Below are positions 1-8,339 of a stretch of 22,922 nt of DNA, one piece after another. The position numbers were made by a program, and so were the translations under genes. Numbering within the stretch: the stretch's first letter is position 1; each line of letters opens with the position of its first letter. Below the pieces are notes generated by a model. That model made no database searches. It saw nothing but the letters and a program-made list of their open reading frames with translations, and was not told the DNA's origin. The stretch is from contig JAICIG010000070.1 in the NCBI GenBank assembly GCA_025924495.1, positions 1 to 22,922 on the forward strand, given 5' to 3'. This stretch comes from Pirellulales bacterium. GTDB taxonomy: Bacteria > Planctomycetota > Planctomycetia > Pirellulales > JAICIG01.

Positions 1-162
1 GAAAATGGCCCGGATAACTACGGGCTGAATCCCAAGGCCGAAGTCACCGTCATCCTGGCCGTAAAGGGCGAAGTAGTCGCCAATCACGCCCTGAGCAGCG
101 GCGAACTGAATGACAAGGCCATCCAGTCGATCTTGGCGGACGTGCCGAAGTTGCTGAAATAA
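1..162 (+). CDS. C-terminal end of a probable thioredoxin-fold (redoxin-like) protein, partial
   Basis: The frame is open from the first base and ends at TAA 160-162, giving the last 53 residues of a protein whose start lies outside the window. The visible part has a beta-strand rich in Val (VTVILAVKGEVVANHAL) followed by an amphipathic helix (NDKAIQSILADVPKLL). This strand-turn-strand-helix ending is what the last third of a thioredoxin fold looks like, and similar endings occur in secreted redoxin-like proteins of planctomycetes. The catalytic CxxC region would lie upstream, so activity cannot be judged. A strong terminator at 231-272 closes the transcript. That it codes is nearly certain; the family assignment is tentative. 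Confidence 0.6.
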   Translation, partial: ENGPDNYGLNPKAEVTVILAVKGEVVANHALSSGELNDKAIQSILADVPKLLK

Positions 163-230
163 CTCGATCACGGGCGGCTCAGGCGCAATCGGCCTGGCCT
201 CTGCTAGCCAATTCCCGAGAACGATTTGCT

Positions 231-272
231 GCCGCAATCCAGCCGGCATCACGGCTGGATTGCGGCTTTTTT
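231..272 (+). terminator. Strong intrinsic terminator after the partial redoxin gene
   Basis: A perfect 15-bp inverted repeat (GCCGCAATCCAGCCG at 231-245 and its complement at 252-266) with a 6-nt loop is followed at once by six T residues (267-272). It sits 69 nt after the stop codon of the upstream gene. The upstream A-run needed for a bidirectional terminator is absent, so it should work on the plus strand only. Confidence 0.9.
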
Positions 273-416
273 ATTCTGCTCATCGCTCGACCGATTCAAA
301 GGCCGCAAAGACCAATGGGCGAAGAGGCCGACGCCTGGCCGAGATCGGCCCAAATCAAGCCCCCGCCCGGGGTTGCTTTCCGATTGGCAAGGCAGTCGCT
401 CGAACATCCGCTTACC

Positions 417-446
417 TGTACTTTTTGCTCGCGAGCCGACTATAAT
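417..446 (+). promoter_or_regulatory. Possible promoter of the resB-ccsA operon
   Basis: A perfect TATAAT lies at 441-446. The best -35 candidate is TGTACT at 417-422 with an 18-bp spacer, matching the consensus at only three of six positions, so the call rests on the -10 box. Transcription would start near 453 and leave a leader of about 185 nt before the ATG at 637. Confidence 0.35.
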
Positions 447-495
447 CTTTTGTTGGGTGAACTCGCTGCGGACGAGAAGACGCGCCTCGTATCCT

Positions 496-538
496 GCCTG
501 GGCGCAGTTGCTCCGCTGTTAGTGAGGCTTGCCCAGGC
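496..538 (+). other. Inverted repeat in the resB leader
   Basis: GCCTGGGC (496-503) is exactly complementary to GCCCAGGC (531-538), with 27 nt between them and one further G-T wobble on each side. It would fold as a hairpin in the 5' leader of a transcript started at the TATAAT box. No T-run follows, so it is not a standard terminator. A role in mRNA stability or regulation is possible, and chance cannot be excluded. Confidence 0.35.
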
Positions 539-636
539 GTGAATCAGGGCGAACCGACGCAATGCCGGCCGCCATTCGCCAAGCGCTTGGGCCGAGCAGC
601 TAGACGGCCATCAATCATTTTCCGCTCTGGATCTTC

Positions 637-2814
637 ATGGCACATTATAAGTTACGCTCGCCGGGCCAGCCTCTTTGGCTGCAGGCGGCGCTGTGGCTAT
701 TTGAATTTTCCGCTTCGCTGAAACTGGCCGTCGTACTGATCTTCGCGTCGGCCGCGGTGCTGGGATTGGCCACCTTCGTTGAGAAGTTTTATGGAACGCC
801 CGGCGTGCAGTTCGGCATGTATGGCGCGTGGTGGTTCACGGCGCTGAATGCACTGCTGGCTTGGAACATCTTCGCGGCGGCGGCGATCAGATATCCCTGG
901 AAGCGACATCAAACCGGCTTCGTCATTACGCACATTGGTCTGCTTACGCTGTTGTTTGGATGCTTGATGAGCCGCCGCGGCGGAATCGACGCTCAGATGC
1001 CGCTGTTTGAAGGAGCGCGAGCCCACCTGGCCTTTGAAGATTCTCAACATTTCGTACTCAGCGTTCATAATCGCTCCGCCGACGAGTCGATTGCCAAGGC
1101 GCTAGACCGTAAGGGAAAAAATACGGCGATTCCGTTCGCATCCGGGCCTTTTAACTGGGCCGACTACCAGTCCAAGCTGCCATACTTGCCCTGGCGCTTG
1201 GCCCACCGCGACCAGGGCGTGTTGTATGACAACGACGGCATCAAGTTGCAAGTGTTGGACTATTACAGCAACTCCGAGGAGGTCCAGGCGCCGTACCTGC
1301 GTCTTTGGCTGACGATGCCGGGGAAGGCGATCATGAACGCCGAGGGCAAAAGCGCCGAGTCGTCCGAGCGCTGGATGCCGATCGAATTGAGCATTCGCGA
1401 ACCGGCGGACGAACGCTATTCGCAGCACCGTTACGGACTCGGCGCCCGCGAAGAGGTCGGCGGCGGGAAAATCGTGTTCCTGCTTGCCGGCAGCCAACAA
1501 GAAGCGGACGCCTTCCTACACAGCCAGCCTGAAGGGGAGATCGGCGCGCAGGGCCAGGCAGTGTTGTATGCGGCGGGCGAAAAGTTTCCGATCGACGTGG
1601 CCGAGCACGCGCGCCAAGGCCGGTTTCCCCTTGGCAAATCGGGCTACGAAGCCGAAATCGTGAAATTCGCCGCCAACGCGGATCTCGACCGCGACGCCCC
1701 GGCGAATGAGTTGCACATCGTCGAAGCCGCCGGGCGCGAAGGCGCCGAGAACCCGGCTGTGGAGCTGCGCATCTATTACGGTGATGCTCCGCCGCAACGG
1801 ATGTTACTGTTCGCCGACCTGCCGGAGTTGAACTTGCAGGATTATGAACAGCAAGTCTTCGGCGCTTACTGGTTCAATCACGGCAAAAAAACGGCGGCCG
1901 AGTTACAGGCCGGGCAGGGCTCGTCTCGCATCGACATCTTACAAGGCCCCTTCACCGAGGAAAGCGGCGCGAAGCTCTATTACCGTTATTGGAACCGAAC
2001 GACCGTGGTCGCGGCAAAAGAGTTGCCGCTCGACGAGACGCCGGTCGAAGCGTTCAAAATGCCGATCGCGCAACTGAAAATGTACGCCGATCGCACCCGC
2101 TTTGTGCCCAGTGATCGACCGGAAAAGAAACTTATTGCGAAGAAGTTCGACAAGGCGACCCAGGCAGTGGCCGCACATCGCGCGGCAAAATTGCAACTGA
2201 CGGTTGACGACAAAAGCGAGACTTTCTGGCTCGAAGGCAAACCGGTCGAAGCGGAACCAAGACCGCCTGTGATTCATACCGTGGCGTCAGACAAGCGAGT
2301 GGTTTCGGTCTCCATGCCGCTGGATGCGATCGATGTCGGCTTCCAGGTCGGGCTGAACGAGTTTGAGATGAAGCTCGACCCCGGCACCAGCCAACCTTCG
2401 CACTACTCCAGTTACGTCGATATCCTGCCGCCCGACAGCGATCGTGCACTCGAGCGCAATGTCTGGATCACGATGAATGCGCCGGTCGATTTCGCCGATC
2501 CTCGCGACGGCCGCTCGTATCGGCTTTATCAGGAAAGTTTCATGGGCCCTTGGCGGCCTTCCGATCCGGAGTTCAAGCGACTGGTGCCAGGTTCGTCGAA
2601 GAAGAAGCTGCTGTACGGGTCAGTGTTGACGGTGAACTACGATCCGGGGCGCGGCGTGAAGTACATTGGATGCTTGCTCGTCATTGGCGGCATCGCCACG
2701 ATGTTTTACATGCGGGCCTATTTCTTCAAGCCGGCCGGCAAAGCCAAAGCGCCGCCGACTTCGGCTACGCGGAAAACGAAAAACAAAGCTGTTCGGCAAC
2801 CCGTCGCGCCCTAA
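637..2814 (+). CDS. resB: Cytochrome c biogenesis protein ResB (CcsB/Ccs1 family)
   Basis: This 725-aa membrane protein is the ResB half of the System II haem-lyase complex, which presents apocytochrome c and helps deliver haem on the outer face of the cytoplasmic membrane. Hydrophobic segments lie near residues 25-46, 64-84 and 95-111, then a large extracytoplasmic domain (about 115-650), then a last membrane segment (about 675-695). The third segment carries a His (H99, in THIG), fitting the haem-ligand position of the family. The end shows the family pattern YDPG...K-Y-I-G just before the last helix (668-678), and a basic tail follows. It is longer than many ResB proteins (about 450-600 aa) because the soluble domain is large. 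It starts at ATG 637 with a weak ribosome site. The CcsA partner follows after a short gap, so the two are surely co-transcribed. Confidence 0.88.
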   Translation: MAHYKLRSPGQPLWLQAALWLFEFSASLKLAVVLIFASAAVLGLATFVEKFYGTPGVQFGMYGAWWFTALNALLAWNIFAAAAIRYPWKRHQTGFVITHIGLLTLLFGCLMSRRGGIDAQMPLFEGARAHLAFEDSQHFVLSVHNRSADESIAKALDRKGKNTAIPFASGPFNWADYQSKLPYLPWRLAHRDQGVLYDNDGIKLQVLDYYSNSEEVQAPYLRLWLTMPGKAIMNAEGKSAESSERWMPIELSIREPADERYSQHRYGLGAREEVGGGKIVFLLAGSQQEADAFLHSQPEGEIGAQGQAVLYAAGEKFPIDVAEHARQGRFPLGKSGYEAEIVKFAANADLDRDAPANELHIVEAAGREGAENPAVELRIYYGDAPPQRMLLFADLPELNLQDYEQQVFGAYWFNHGKKTAAELQAGQGSSRIDILQGPFTEESGAKLYYRYWNRTTVVAAKELPLDETPVEAFKMPIAQLKMYADRTRFVPSDRPEKKLIAKKFDKATQAVAAHRAAKLQLTVDDKSETFWLEGKPVEAEPRPPVIHTVASDKRVVSVSMPLDAIDVGFQVGLNEFEMKLDPGTSQPSHYSSYVDILPPDSDRALERNVWITMNAPVDFADPRDGRSYRLYQESFMGPWRPSDPEFKRLVPGSSKKKLLYGSVLTVNYDPGRGVKYIGCLLVIGGIATMFYMRAYFFKPAGKAKAPPTSATRKTKNKAVRQPVAP

Positions 2815-2850
2815 CAGGCGCACCGGAGCGATTTGCACATAAGGATGATC

Positions 2851-5781
2851 ATGATGCGCGGGATGATCTTAGCCCTCCTGTTGAGCTGCCTGTTCTTGTC
2901 GCCTGCCGTCGGCGGGTCGGAGCTTGAAGCGGCGGACTCGGCACAGCTCGATTGGTCAACATGGCGGCATATTCCTGTACTGCACCATGGCCGGATCATG
3001 CCCCTCGACACCTTTGCCCGGCAAGCGGTGGAGATCATTTGCGATCGCGAGAACCCCAAGCTCGGCCTGATTGACGCAGTGCCGGCCGACGATCTGAACA
3101 CTTCGGAGTACGCCGAAGCTCTCAAGTTGTTTCCCGCGGGGCCGAACGATAAGCCGCGGGCCGGCGCAATTCGCAAATTCGAAGCCGCCGAGTTGCTGCT
3201 CAGTTGGCTGGCCGAGCCGGAGAAGTGGGAGGATGTTCCTTTTATTCTCGCCGAGCACGATGAACTGCGGGAGAAGTATCTGGGCGTCGCCGTGACGAAC
3301 GAAAAAGGCGAACACCTGCGATATGTTTCGCCGCGACAAATCGAAGAAGCGACCGGATTGCACGACGGGCTGGCGGCCATGCGCGACCGCCGCCGCCAGG
3401 CGATGATCAAAGAAGAGGAATTCGTCCCGACCAATCTCGATAAGCGCATGACCGACCTGCAGGAGGCCTATTCGTTGTATCGCTCGCTGACGTTCAATCC
3501 CGAGCGTCAGCTTACCTTGCCGCGTCAGCAAGCCCTTGGCATTCAAAGCCGGTTCTTGCAGAAGTTTCAGAACATGATGCAGACCTGGTCCAGCCTGAAC
3601 GAAGGAACTCGCGGCCTGCCAATTCTGGGCGAGTCGGGGGAGTTCGCGGCCGGCAAGAAGTCGTTGGAAAGCATTTTCCAATTGGTGGACCAGCCCGACG
3701 CTTCGGCGGCCCAGATTGAACCACACTTACAAGAGTTTCTCGCGACGGCGCGAAAGTTGTCAGAAACCATGAGCCGGCTGCGCGAGAACTTGCTGGAAAA
3801 ACCCTCCGACGAACGGCTGGCCAAGCTCGATGCTCGGCAACTGGATCAGTTCCGCGCATTGTTTCGCGAGTTCGATACCGAAGCCGCGCAGCTCGTCAAG
3901 CAAGCCGCGGAGATGCGGATTGCGCTCTACGACAACGGCGACTCGATGCACATTGTGCCGGCGTTGGACCAGTATGCCTTGGAAAAGAATCGCCCGCGAG
4001 AAGACGATGCCCATCCGTGGCTCAGCCTGCAGGCCGTGCTCTATGGATCGGCCGATTACCTGAAAGACTATCCGTCGCATAAACTCGCGGCGACGCGCAA
4101 TAGCTTCGAGCGCGCCATGAAGGCTTACACGGCCTGGCAGCACGGCCATCAGGCGAGTGACGCCGATGAGTTCGCCGGAGCGACGCTGGCCCTGTCGCGC
4201 TCGTTGCGCGAATTGGCCGAGTCGGTCGAAACAAAGCGGACGAAGCTGCCAATCGAGTCTCGCGACGATGAACTCATTGCACATACGGCCTATCCGGCTC
4301 CCGGCGCCCTGGACATGGAAGTTCAGTACAACAAGATCGAGCCCTTCAAATGGTCGTGGATGATCAGTCTGGCCGCGGTCTGTTCGTTCGCCCTGGCGTT
4401 CGGGGTGCTCAAGAAACCGATGTTCTGGTTAGGGATGACGTCGTTGTTTGCGGGACTGGCATGGACGGCGTACGGCTTTGCGATGCGGATCAGCATCACG
4501 CATTGGGCGCCGGTCACCAACATGTACGAGACCGTGGTTTACGTGCCGTTTTTCGTTTCAATGTTAGGCGCCTGGTTTACCTTGCTGCCGGTTACTTGGC
4601 CGGGGCTGAAAAGCGCTTGGCGATTCTCGGCAATACCCGGCACGTGGGAGAGCAAGCCGTTGACGGACGAGCAGACGGAGCTGTTCCACCCATCAACCTG
4701 GACCGTAGGCGGATTCCTGATGCTGCTGCCTCGGGCCGCCTTAATGGCTGCGCTCTTCTACGCGTTGGCTCGAGCGCCTTACGCCGCAGGCGGCCGCACC
4801 GTCGTCAACCTCACGCCGAATATCGACGCCGGTCAATCGCTGCCCGACGGCAATGACGTGATGACCTGGTTCGTCGGGCTGTGCGTGTTGATTCCCTCCG
4901 TTTGGTTTCTGCCGCGGGCCGCGTTGGCCTGCGTGATTGGATTGGGATTTGTGCCGCTCAGCCTGCGCGGCCGCTTTACTCAGGTCATGGACCATGTTTA
5001 TCCGCGCTGGCCGTTCGCTCTCTCGGCGACCTTCGCGGCTTTCCTGGGCGCCTTCACCGCCTGGTGGTCGCCGGTGCTCAATGAAAACATCGAGCCGCTG
5101 CAGCCGGTGTTGCGCGATAACTTCTGGTTGCTGATCCATGTGCTGACGATCGTATCGAGTTACGGCGCAGGCGCTTTGGCGTGGGGCTTGGGCAATATCT
5201 CGCTCTGTTACTATCTGTTCGGCAAATACCGAGACCCAGTCGTCCACACGCCGGTCGCGGCGGGCTATGGCCCCGCCAGCGACGACGTCGACGTAACGCA
5301 TCTGGGGCGCCGACCGCCCGAGGCCTGCGCGGCCCTGGCCGGCTACACGTACAAGGCGGTGCAGGTGGCGGTCATCCTGCTGATCACCGGCACGATCCTG
5401 GGCGGGCTGTGGGCCGATGTTTCTTGGGGCCGTTTCTGGGGCTGGGACCCGAAAGAAGTCTGGGCGCTAATCTCTGGATTGGTTTATCTGGCAATTCTCC
5501 ATGGCCGTTACGCGGGTCTGTTCGGCAATTTTGGGCTGGCGATCGGCTCCGTGCTGGGCGCTTCGGCAATTGTGTTTTCGTGGTACGGCGTCAATTTCGT
5601 CCTCGGAGCCGGACTGCACTCGTACGGTTTCGGCGCCGGCGGTCAAGCCGAAGTCGGCACAGCGGTCCTCATCAACTGGGCCTTTGCTCTCGCGGCCGCC
5701 GTCCGCTACTTGTCGGAGACAACGCGTTCAGCGCATGTGCAAGATCTAGAAGCGGTCGAGGTTGCCTCCGACGCCAAGTAA
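2851..5781 (+). CDS. ccsA: Cytochrome c biogenesis protein CcsA/ResC with large N-terminal periplasmic domain
   Basis: This is the haem-handling partner of ResB in System II cytochrome c maturation. Numbered from ATG 2851, a signal-like segment (1-22) precedes a soluble region of about 480 residues. That region contains a GRIMPLDTFAR motif typical of long CcsA/CcsBA proteins of Bacteroidetes and epsilonproteobacteria. The multi-pass C-terminal half holds the haem-binding tryptophan-rich WWD motif (W854 to E869, including WGRFWGWDPKE) and candidate haem-ligand histidines at about 551 (THWAPVTNMYE), 763 (LLIHVL) and 923 (GLHSYGFG). At 976 aa it is about three times the length of a classical CcsA. 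The frame is open upstream to a TTG at 2833. I chose ATG 2851 because AAGG ends 6 nt before it and the signal segment begins there; ATG 2854 is equally possible. Confidence 0.88.
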   Translation: MMRGMILALLLSCLFLSPAVGGSELEAADSAQLDWSTWRHIPVLHHGRIMPLDTFARQAVEIICDRENPKLGLIDAVPADDLNTSEYAEALKLFPAGPNDKPRAGAIRKFEAAELLLSWLAEPEKWEDVPFILAEHDELREKYLGVAVTNEKGEHLRYVSPRQIEEATGLHDGLAAMRDRRRQAMIKEEEFVPTNLDKRMTDLQEAYSLYRSLTFNPERQLTLPRQQALGIQSRFLQKFQNMMQTWSSLNEGTRGLPILGESGEFAAGKKSLESIFQLVDQPDASAAQIEPHLQEFLATARKLSETMSRLRENLLEKPSDERLAKLDARQLDQFRALFREFDTEAAQLVKQAAEMRIALYDNGDSMHIVPALDQYALEKNRPREDDAHPWLSLQAVLYGSADYLKDYPSHKLAATRNSFERAMKAYTAWQHGHQASDADEFAGATLALSRSLRELAESVETKRTKLPIESRDDELIAHTAYPAPGALDMEVQYNKIEPFKWSWMISLAAVCSFALAFGVLKKPMFWLGMTSLFAGLAWTAYGFAMRISITHWAPVTNMYETVVYVPFFVSMLGAWFTLLPVTWPGLKSAWRFSAIPGTWESKPLTDEQTELFHPSTWTVGGFLMLLPRAALMAALFYALARAPYAAGGRTVVNLTPNIDAGQSLPDGNDVMTWFVGLCVLIPSVWFLPRAALACVIGLGFVPLSLRGRFTQVMDHVYPRWPFALSATFAAFLGAFTAWWSPVLNENIEPLQPVLRDNFWLLIHVLTIVSSYGAGALAWGLGNISLCYYLFGKYRDPVVHTPVAAGYGPASDDVDVTHLGRRPPEACAALAGYTYKAVQVAVILLITGTILGGLWADVSWGRFWGWDPKEVWALISGLVYLAILHGRYAGLFGNFGLAIGSVLGASAIVFSWYGVNFVLGAGLHSYGFGAGGQAEVGTAVLINWAFALAAAVRYLSETTRSAHVQDLEAVEVASDAK

Positions 5782-5830
5782 TCCAACCGGCAAGAGTCTA
5801 GGATTACGGCCGGGCTCTGCCTCGGCTGAA

Positions 5831-6025
5831 ATGGAACTCATCTGTCCAAGCCCTGGACGGGGACTAATGCCGGTCGTCGTGTCGCGCATGAAACCGTGCC
5901 AATGGTCTGAAGATAATGCGGTTGAGGCGTGGCTCAATAAATCGCTGCTCGAGCGCCTCAAAGCCAATTTCCTGCGGCTTCCCGTTCCCTGCCGGGGCTG
6001 TCGGCAAACTGTGACCTTGAAATGA
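5831..6025 (+). pseudogene. Short open frame resembling the C-terminal SPASM part of a radical SAM protein
   Basis: The frame is open from 5762 to TAA... stop at 6025; the first ATG in it is at 5831 and gives 64 residues. The translation has a CP-x-P start, then MKPCQW about 18 residues later, then a helix (EAWLNKSLLERLKANFL) and PVPCRGC. This order (Cys, Pro-Cys, helix with WN-x-x-x-x-x-LR-like spacing, CxxC) is what the auxiliary-cluster end of SPASM-type radical SAM proteins looks like. The radical SAM core with its CxxxCxxC motif is absent, so this is most likely a decayed remnant. A small stand-alone iron-sulfur protein is the alternative. No good ribosome site precedes the ATG. It lies between the ccsA stop and the promoter at 6046. 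The family call is from motif reading only. Confidence 0.35.
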
Positions 6026-6045
6026 CTTCGGTGAAACGCCGCAGC

Positions 6046-6074
6046 TTGACATCGATATTTTCGGCCATTACGAT
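6046..6074 (+). promoter_or_regulatory. Sigma70-type promoter of the ExbB/ExbD-propeller operon
   Basis: A perfect -35 box TTGACA (6046-6051) is followed after exactly 17 bp by TACGAT (6069-6074), which keeps the key T, A, A and T of the -10 consensus. Transcription would start near 6081, leaving about 100 nt before the GTG at 6180. It is the best promoter in the window and sits just where the operon should begin. Confidence 0.65.
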
Positions 6075-6179
6075 GCAGTTTCAGGCAGGCATGTGCGCTC
6101 CTCCCTTCACGCCCGCTGAATTCAATGCGGCGCCGACGCCCGATTGAATTCGGCGCGGACCGACCACGACGGAATCAGA

Positions 6180-7091
6180 GTGACCACGGTAGCTCGACAG
6201 ACCCAGGCCCGACAACGTGCACCGCGGTTAGCTGCCGAGGTCATGCAGGTCTCGGCCTACGAGCGCGTCGCCAGCATGCTGTTGGCGCTGCTGATCCTAT
6301 TCGGCGTCGTCGTCTTTTGTTTGTTCATGGCGTGGTTGGGCAGTCGAGTCTTTTTCCCGCCATTGAAATCGGTTCCCGTCCGATTGGAACAAGTGGGGGG
6401 CGGCATCGAGAGCGGAGTCGTGGGCGAAAGCATGCAGCTCGACTCTCCCACTCCCCAGGACGTCGCCCAAGAGAGCGACCTGATCGAACCCGAGTTCCAG
6501 GACACTTTGAAGACTGTGTTGGATGCCGTCGCAGTTCGACAAGCGGATCTCGATGATCCTGCCGAAACGGAACAGGAGACAACCAATAAGGGCGGCGGCC
6601 AGCAGACCGGCACGGGCAACGTGGCGGGCTATGGTTCAGGTCCCGGCAAGCCCGGCATTCCGCCGCAGCTCCGCTGGCAGATTCATTTCGATGCCGGAAA
6701 CACCCTGGAAGGTTATGCCAAGCAACTCGATTTCTTTCAAATCGAATTGGGCGTCTTGAACAATAACCAAGTGATCTACGCCAAGAATTTAAGCAAGCCG
6801 AAGCCCGATACCTACACGGGTCCGGGCGGTCCCTCGGAGAAGCGGCTTTACTTTTCCTGGCGGCACGGCAAACTGCGCGACGCCGATCGAGAGTTGATGC
6901 AACGCGCCGGAGTTCCGCTGGCGAACAAGTTGGTGCTGCAGTTTTATCCCGATCCGGTCGAGCAAGACTTGCTGCGCAAGGAATTGGAATTCCGGGGGAT
7001 CGACGCGTCGCGGATCCGCAAGACAACGTATGGCATCCGGCAAATAGGCCAAGGCTACGAGTTCTACGTGATTGATCAGATAAGCTTGTAG
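6180..7091 (+). CDS. Single-pass membrane anchor protein with unassigned C-terminal domain, ExbB/ExbD-linked
   Basis: I do not recognise a named family. Numbered from GTG 6180 (303 aa), a short basic N-terminus is followed by one strong membrane helix (about 32-56), then an acidic Gln/Glu/Asp-rich and Gly-rich linker (about 70-160), then a folded C-terminal domain (about 162-303) starting IPPQLRW and ending EFYVIDQISL. The N-in, single helix, flexible linker, periplasmic domain plan is that of TonB/TolA, and the next genes encode ExbB- and ExbD-like proteins. The linker is not the Pro-Lys type, however, and no TonB C-terminal signature is visible. I infer a TonB-like or accessory partner of the channel. 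The start is uncertain: a TTG at 6144 extends the frame, and ATG 6243 shortens it. GTG 6180 has GGA 6 nt upstream. Confidence 0.75.
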   Translation: MTTVARQTQARQRAPRLAAEVMQVSAYERVASMLLALLILFGVVVFCLFMAWLGSRVFFPPLKSVPVRLEQVGGGIESGVVGESMQLDSPTPQDVAQESDLIEPEFQDTLKTVLDAVAVRQADLDDPAETEQETTNKGGGQQTGTGNVAGYGSGPGKPGIPPQLRWQIHFDAGNTLEGYAKQLDFFQIELGVLNNNQVIYAKNLSKPKPDTYTGPGGPSEKRLYFSWRHGKLRDADRELMQRAGVPLANKLVLQFYPDPVEQDLLRKELEFRGIDASRIRKTTYGIRQIGQGYEFYVIDQISL

Positions 7092-7166
7092 GTAATACTG
7101 GCGCCTCGCGGCTCCGGCCCTCGGTCCGGTTCGACATCTTCCTTCAACGCGATTGAGCAACGACGC

Positions 7167-7823
7167 ATGGGTGATATCAGCGGCTTAGTAGAATTCGCGG
7201 GCAATAGCATTTATGCCTTCCAGGCATTCGACGCGTTGTGGGGCGCGTTCTGCATTATTGTCGCTTGGCGGCGATTGGCGCAGATTCGCTTTAAGAGCGA
7301 GCAGGCGCAGAACGAGTTTTTGGAGCAACTCGACGAGAGCCTGGCGGTGGGCGACTTTGACGCGGCGGCCGAATTATGTGAAGGCGATCGGCGCATCGTG
7401 CCTCAACTGGTGCTGCTGGCTATCAACAACCGCGACTTGGGCTATGCCAAGGTCAAGCAACTGATTGCCGACCGCTTTCAGCGCGACGTGTTGGCAGATC
7501 TCGAATACCGCATCACCTGGGTGGTTACGATGATCAAAAGTGCGCCAATGCTCGGACTGCTCGGTACGGTGTTAGGCATGATGGCGGCCTTCGGCAAGCT
7601 GGCCGGCCAGCAAAAGGTCGACGCCACGCACCTCGCCGGCGATATTTCGTTGGCGCTGGTGACCACGTTCGTCGGACTGACGATCGCCATTCCGCTCAGC
7701 CTGGTGCTGGCCAGCGTGCAGATTCGCCAACGCAAGATGGAGGATCTGGCCGGCGAAGGATTGGCTCGCTTCCTGGAGTCGTTCAAGCCGCTCGTCGAGC
7801 AGCCTGCCGAGGGAGTGCACTGA
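7167..7823 (+). CDS. MotA/TolQ/ExbB family proton channel
   Basis: This 218-aa inner-membrane protein belongs to the family that forms the pentameric proton channel of Ton, Tol and flagellar-type motors. Membrane segments are near residues 14-34, 117-142 and 157-186, with a cytoplasmic domain between the first two, as in TolQ/ExbB. The diagnostic region APMLGLLGTVLGMM lies at 126-139. The third segment has the small polar residues expected of the channel lining (TTFVGLTIAIP). The length is normal for ExbB. The stop at 7821-7823 is 3 nt before the ATG of the first ExbD gene. The upstream gene ends 75 nt before. Together with two ExbD-type genes it should form a proton-motive-force-driven stator complex; the driven partner is not known. 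Confidence 0.9.
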   Translation: MGDISGLVEFAGNSIYAFQAFDALWGAFCIIVAWRRLAQIRFKSEQAQNEFLEQLDESLAVGDFDAAAELCEGDRRIVPQLVLLAINNRDLGYAKVKQLIADRFQRDVLADLEYRITWVVTMIKSAPMLGLLGTVLGMMAAFGKLAGQQKVDATHLAGDISLALVTTFVGLTIAIPLSLVLASVQIRQRKMEDLAGEGLARFLESFKPLVEQPAEGVH

Positions 7824-7826
7824 GCC

Positions 7827-8315
7827 ATGGCCGCCTCCAATGCATTTCAGGATGCCCAAACCGAGTCTCCGTTTCCGCCCCGCAAGCGGCCGCAAGAAGA
7901 CACGGAGATGGACATCACTCCCATGATTGACTGCACGTTTCTGCTGCTGATTTTCTTTACCGTTACCTCGACTCCCGACGCGCAAACCGCGCTGAACCTG
8001 GCTCCCGCCAAGCACGGAGTCGGCGTCAGCCAGCGCGACTCTATCATTATTTCCATCGCCGACAACGGCGAGTCGGAACCGGCCGCCGTGTATCTGGCGG
8101 ACGGCAAAGTCGGCGAACCGCTCAAAGGCACGAATGAAGACCAGGCCGCGGAAATCCGCAAGGCGATTGAAGAGGGTATGGCCGAAGGCAAGAAAAACGT
8201 GCTGATTAAAGCCGAAAAGGGCGTGCTGCACCGAGATGTATCGCGAGTCGCTGCGGCGGCGGGCGGCGTCAGCGAAGAAGTCAGCCTGAATCTGGCTGTG
8301 ATGGAAGCCAAGTAA
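7827..8315 (+). CDS. ExbD/TolR family biopolymer transport protein (first copy)
   Basis: The 162-aa protein has the ExbD/TolR plan: a short cytoplasmic N-terminus, one membrane helix (about 33-48) and a periplasmic domain. The family signature EMDITPMIDCTFLLLIFF places the proton-carrying Asp at D35. In Ton and Tol systems this Asp couples proton flow through the ExbB/TolQ pore to movement of the periplasmic part. The ATG lies 3 nt after the ExbB stop, with GGGAG about 11 nt upstream. It is one of two adjacent ExbD genes, so the complex could hold a heterodimer in the pore, as seen where systems encode two ExbD paralogues. Confidence 0.9.
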   Translation: MAASNAFQDAQTESPFPPRKRPQEDTEMDITPMIDCTFLLLIFFTVTSTPDAQTALNLAPAKHGVGVSQRDSIIISIADNGESEPAAVYLADGKVGEPLKGTNEDQAAEIRKAIEEGMAEGKKNVLIKAEKGVLHRDVSRVAAAAGGVSEEVSLNLAVMEAK

Positions 8316-8339
8316 CCGCCAAGCAAGCCGGCCGTCGAG

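Larger units (their letters stand above)
163..636. other. 474-bp non-coding region between the redoxin gene and resB
   Basis: Besides the terminator at 231-272, a possible -10 box at 441-446 and a leader hairpin at 496-538, I see nothing coding here. The open frames in this stretch (for example 226-522) give Arg/Pro/Ser-rich translations without any recognisable domain, as expected from GC-rich non-coding sequence. Confidence 0.6.

Noticed and set aside
2956..3726. 256-aa open frame on the minus strand inside ccsA
   Set aside because: It lies fully antisense to a confidently assigned gene, has no recognisable domain, and long antisense frames are common in GC-rich coding DNA.
5181..5801. 206-aa plus-strand frame overlapping the 3' end of ccsA
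   Set aside because: It is in another frame of the haem-binding region of ccsA and translates to Arg/Gly-rich sequence without any domain.
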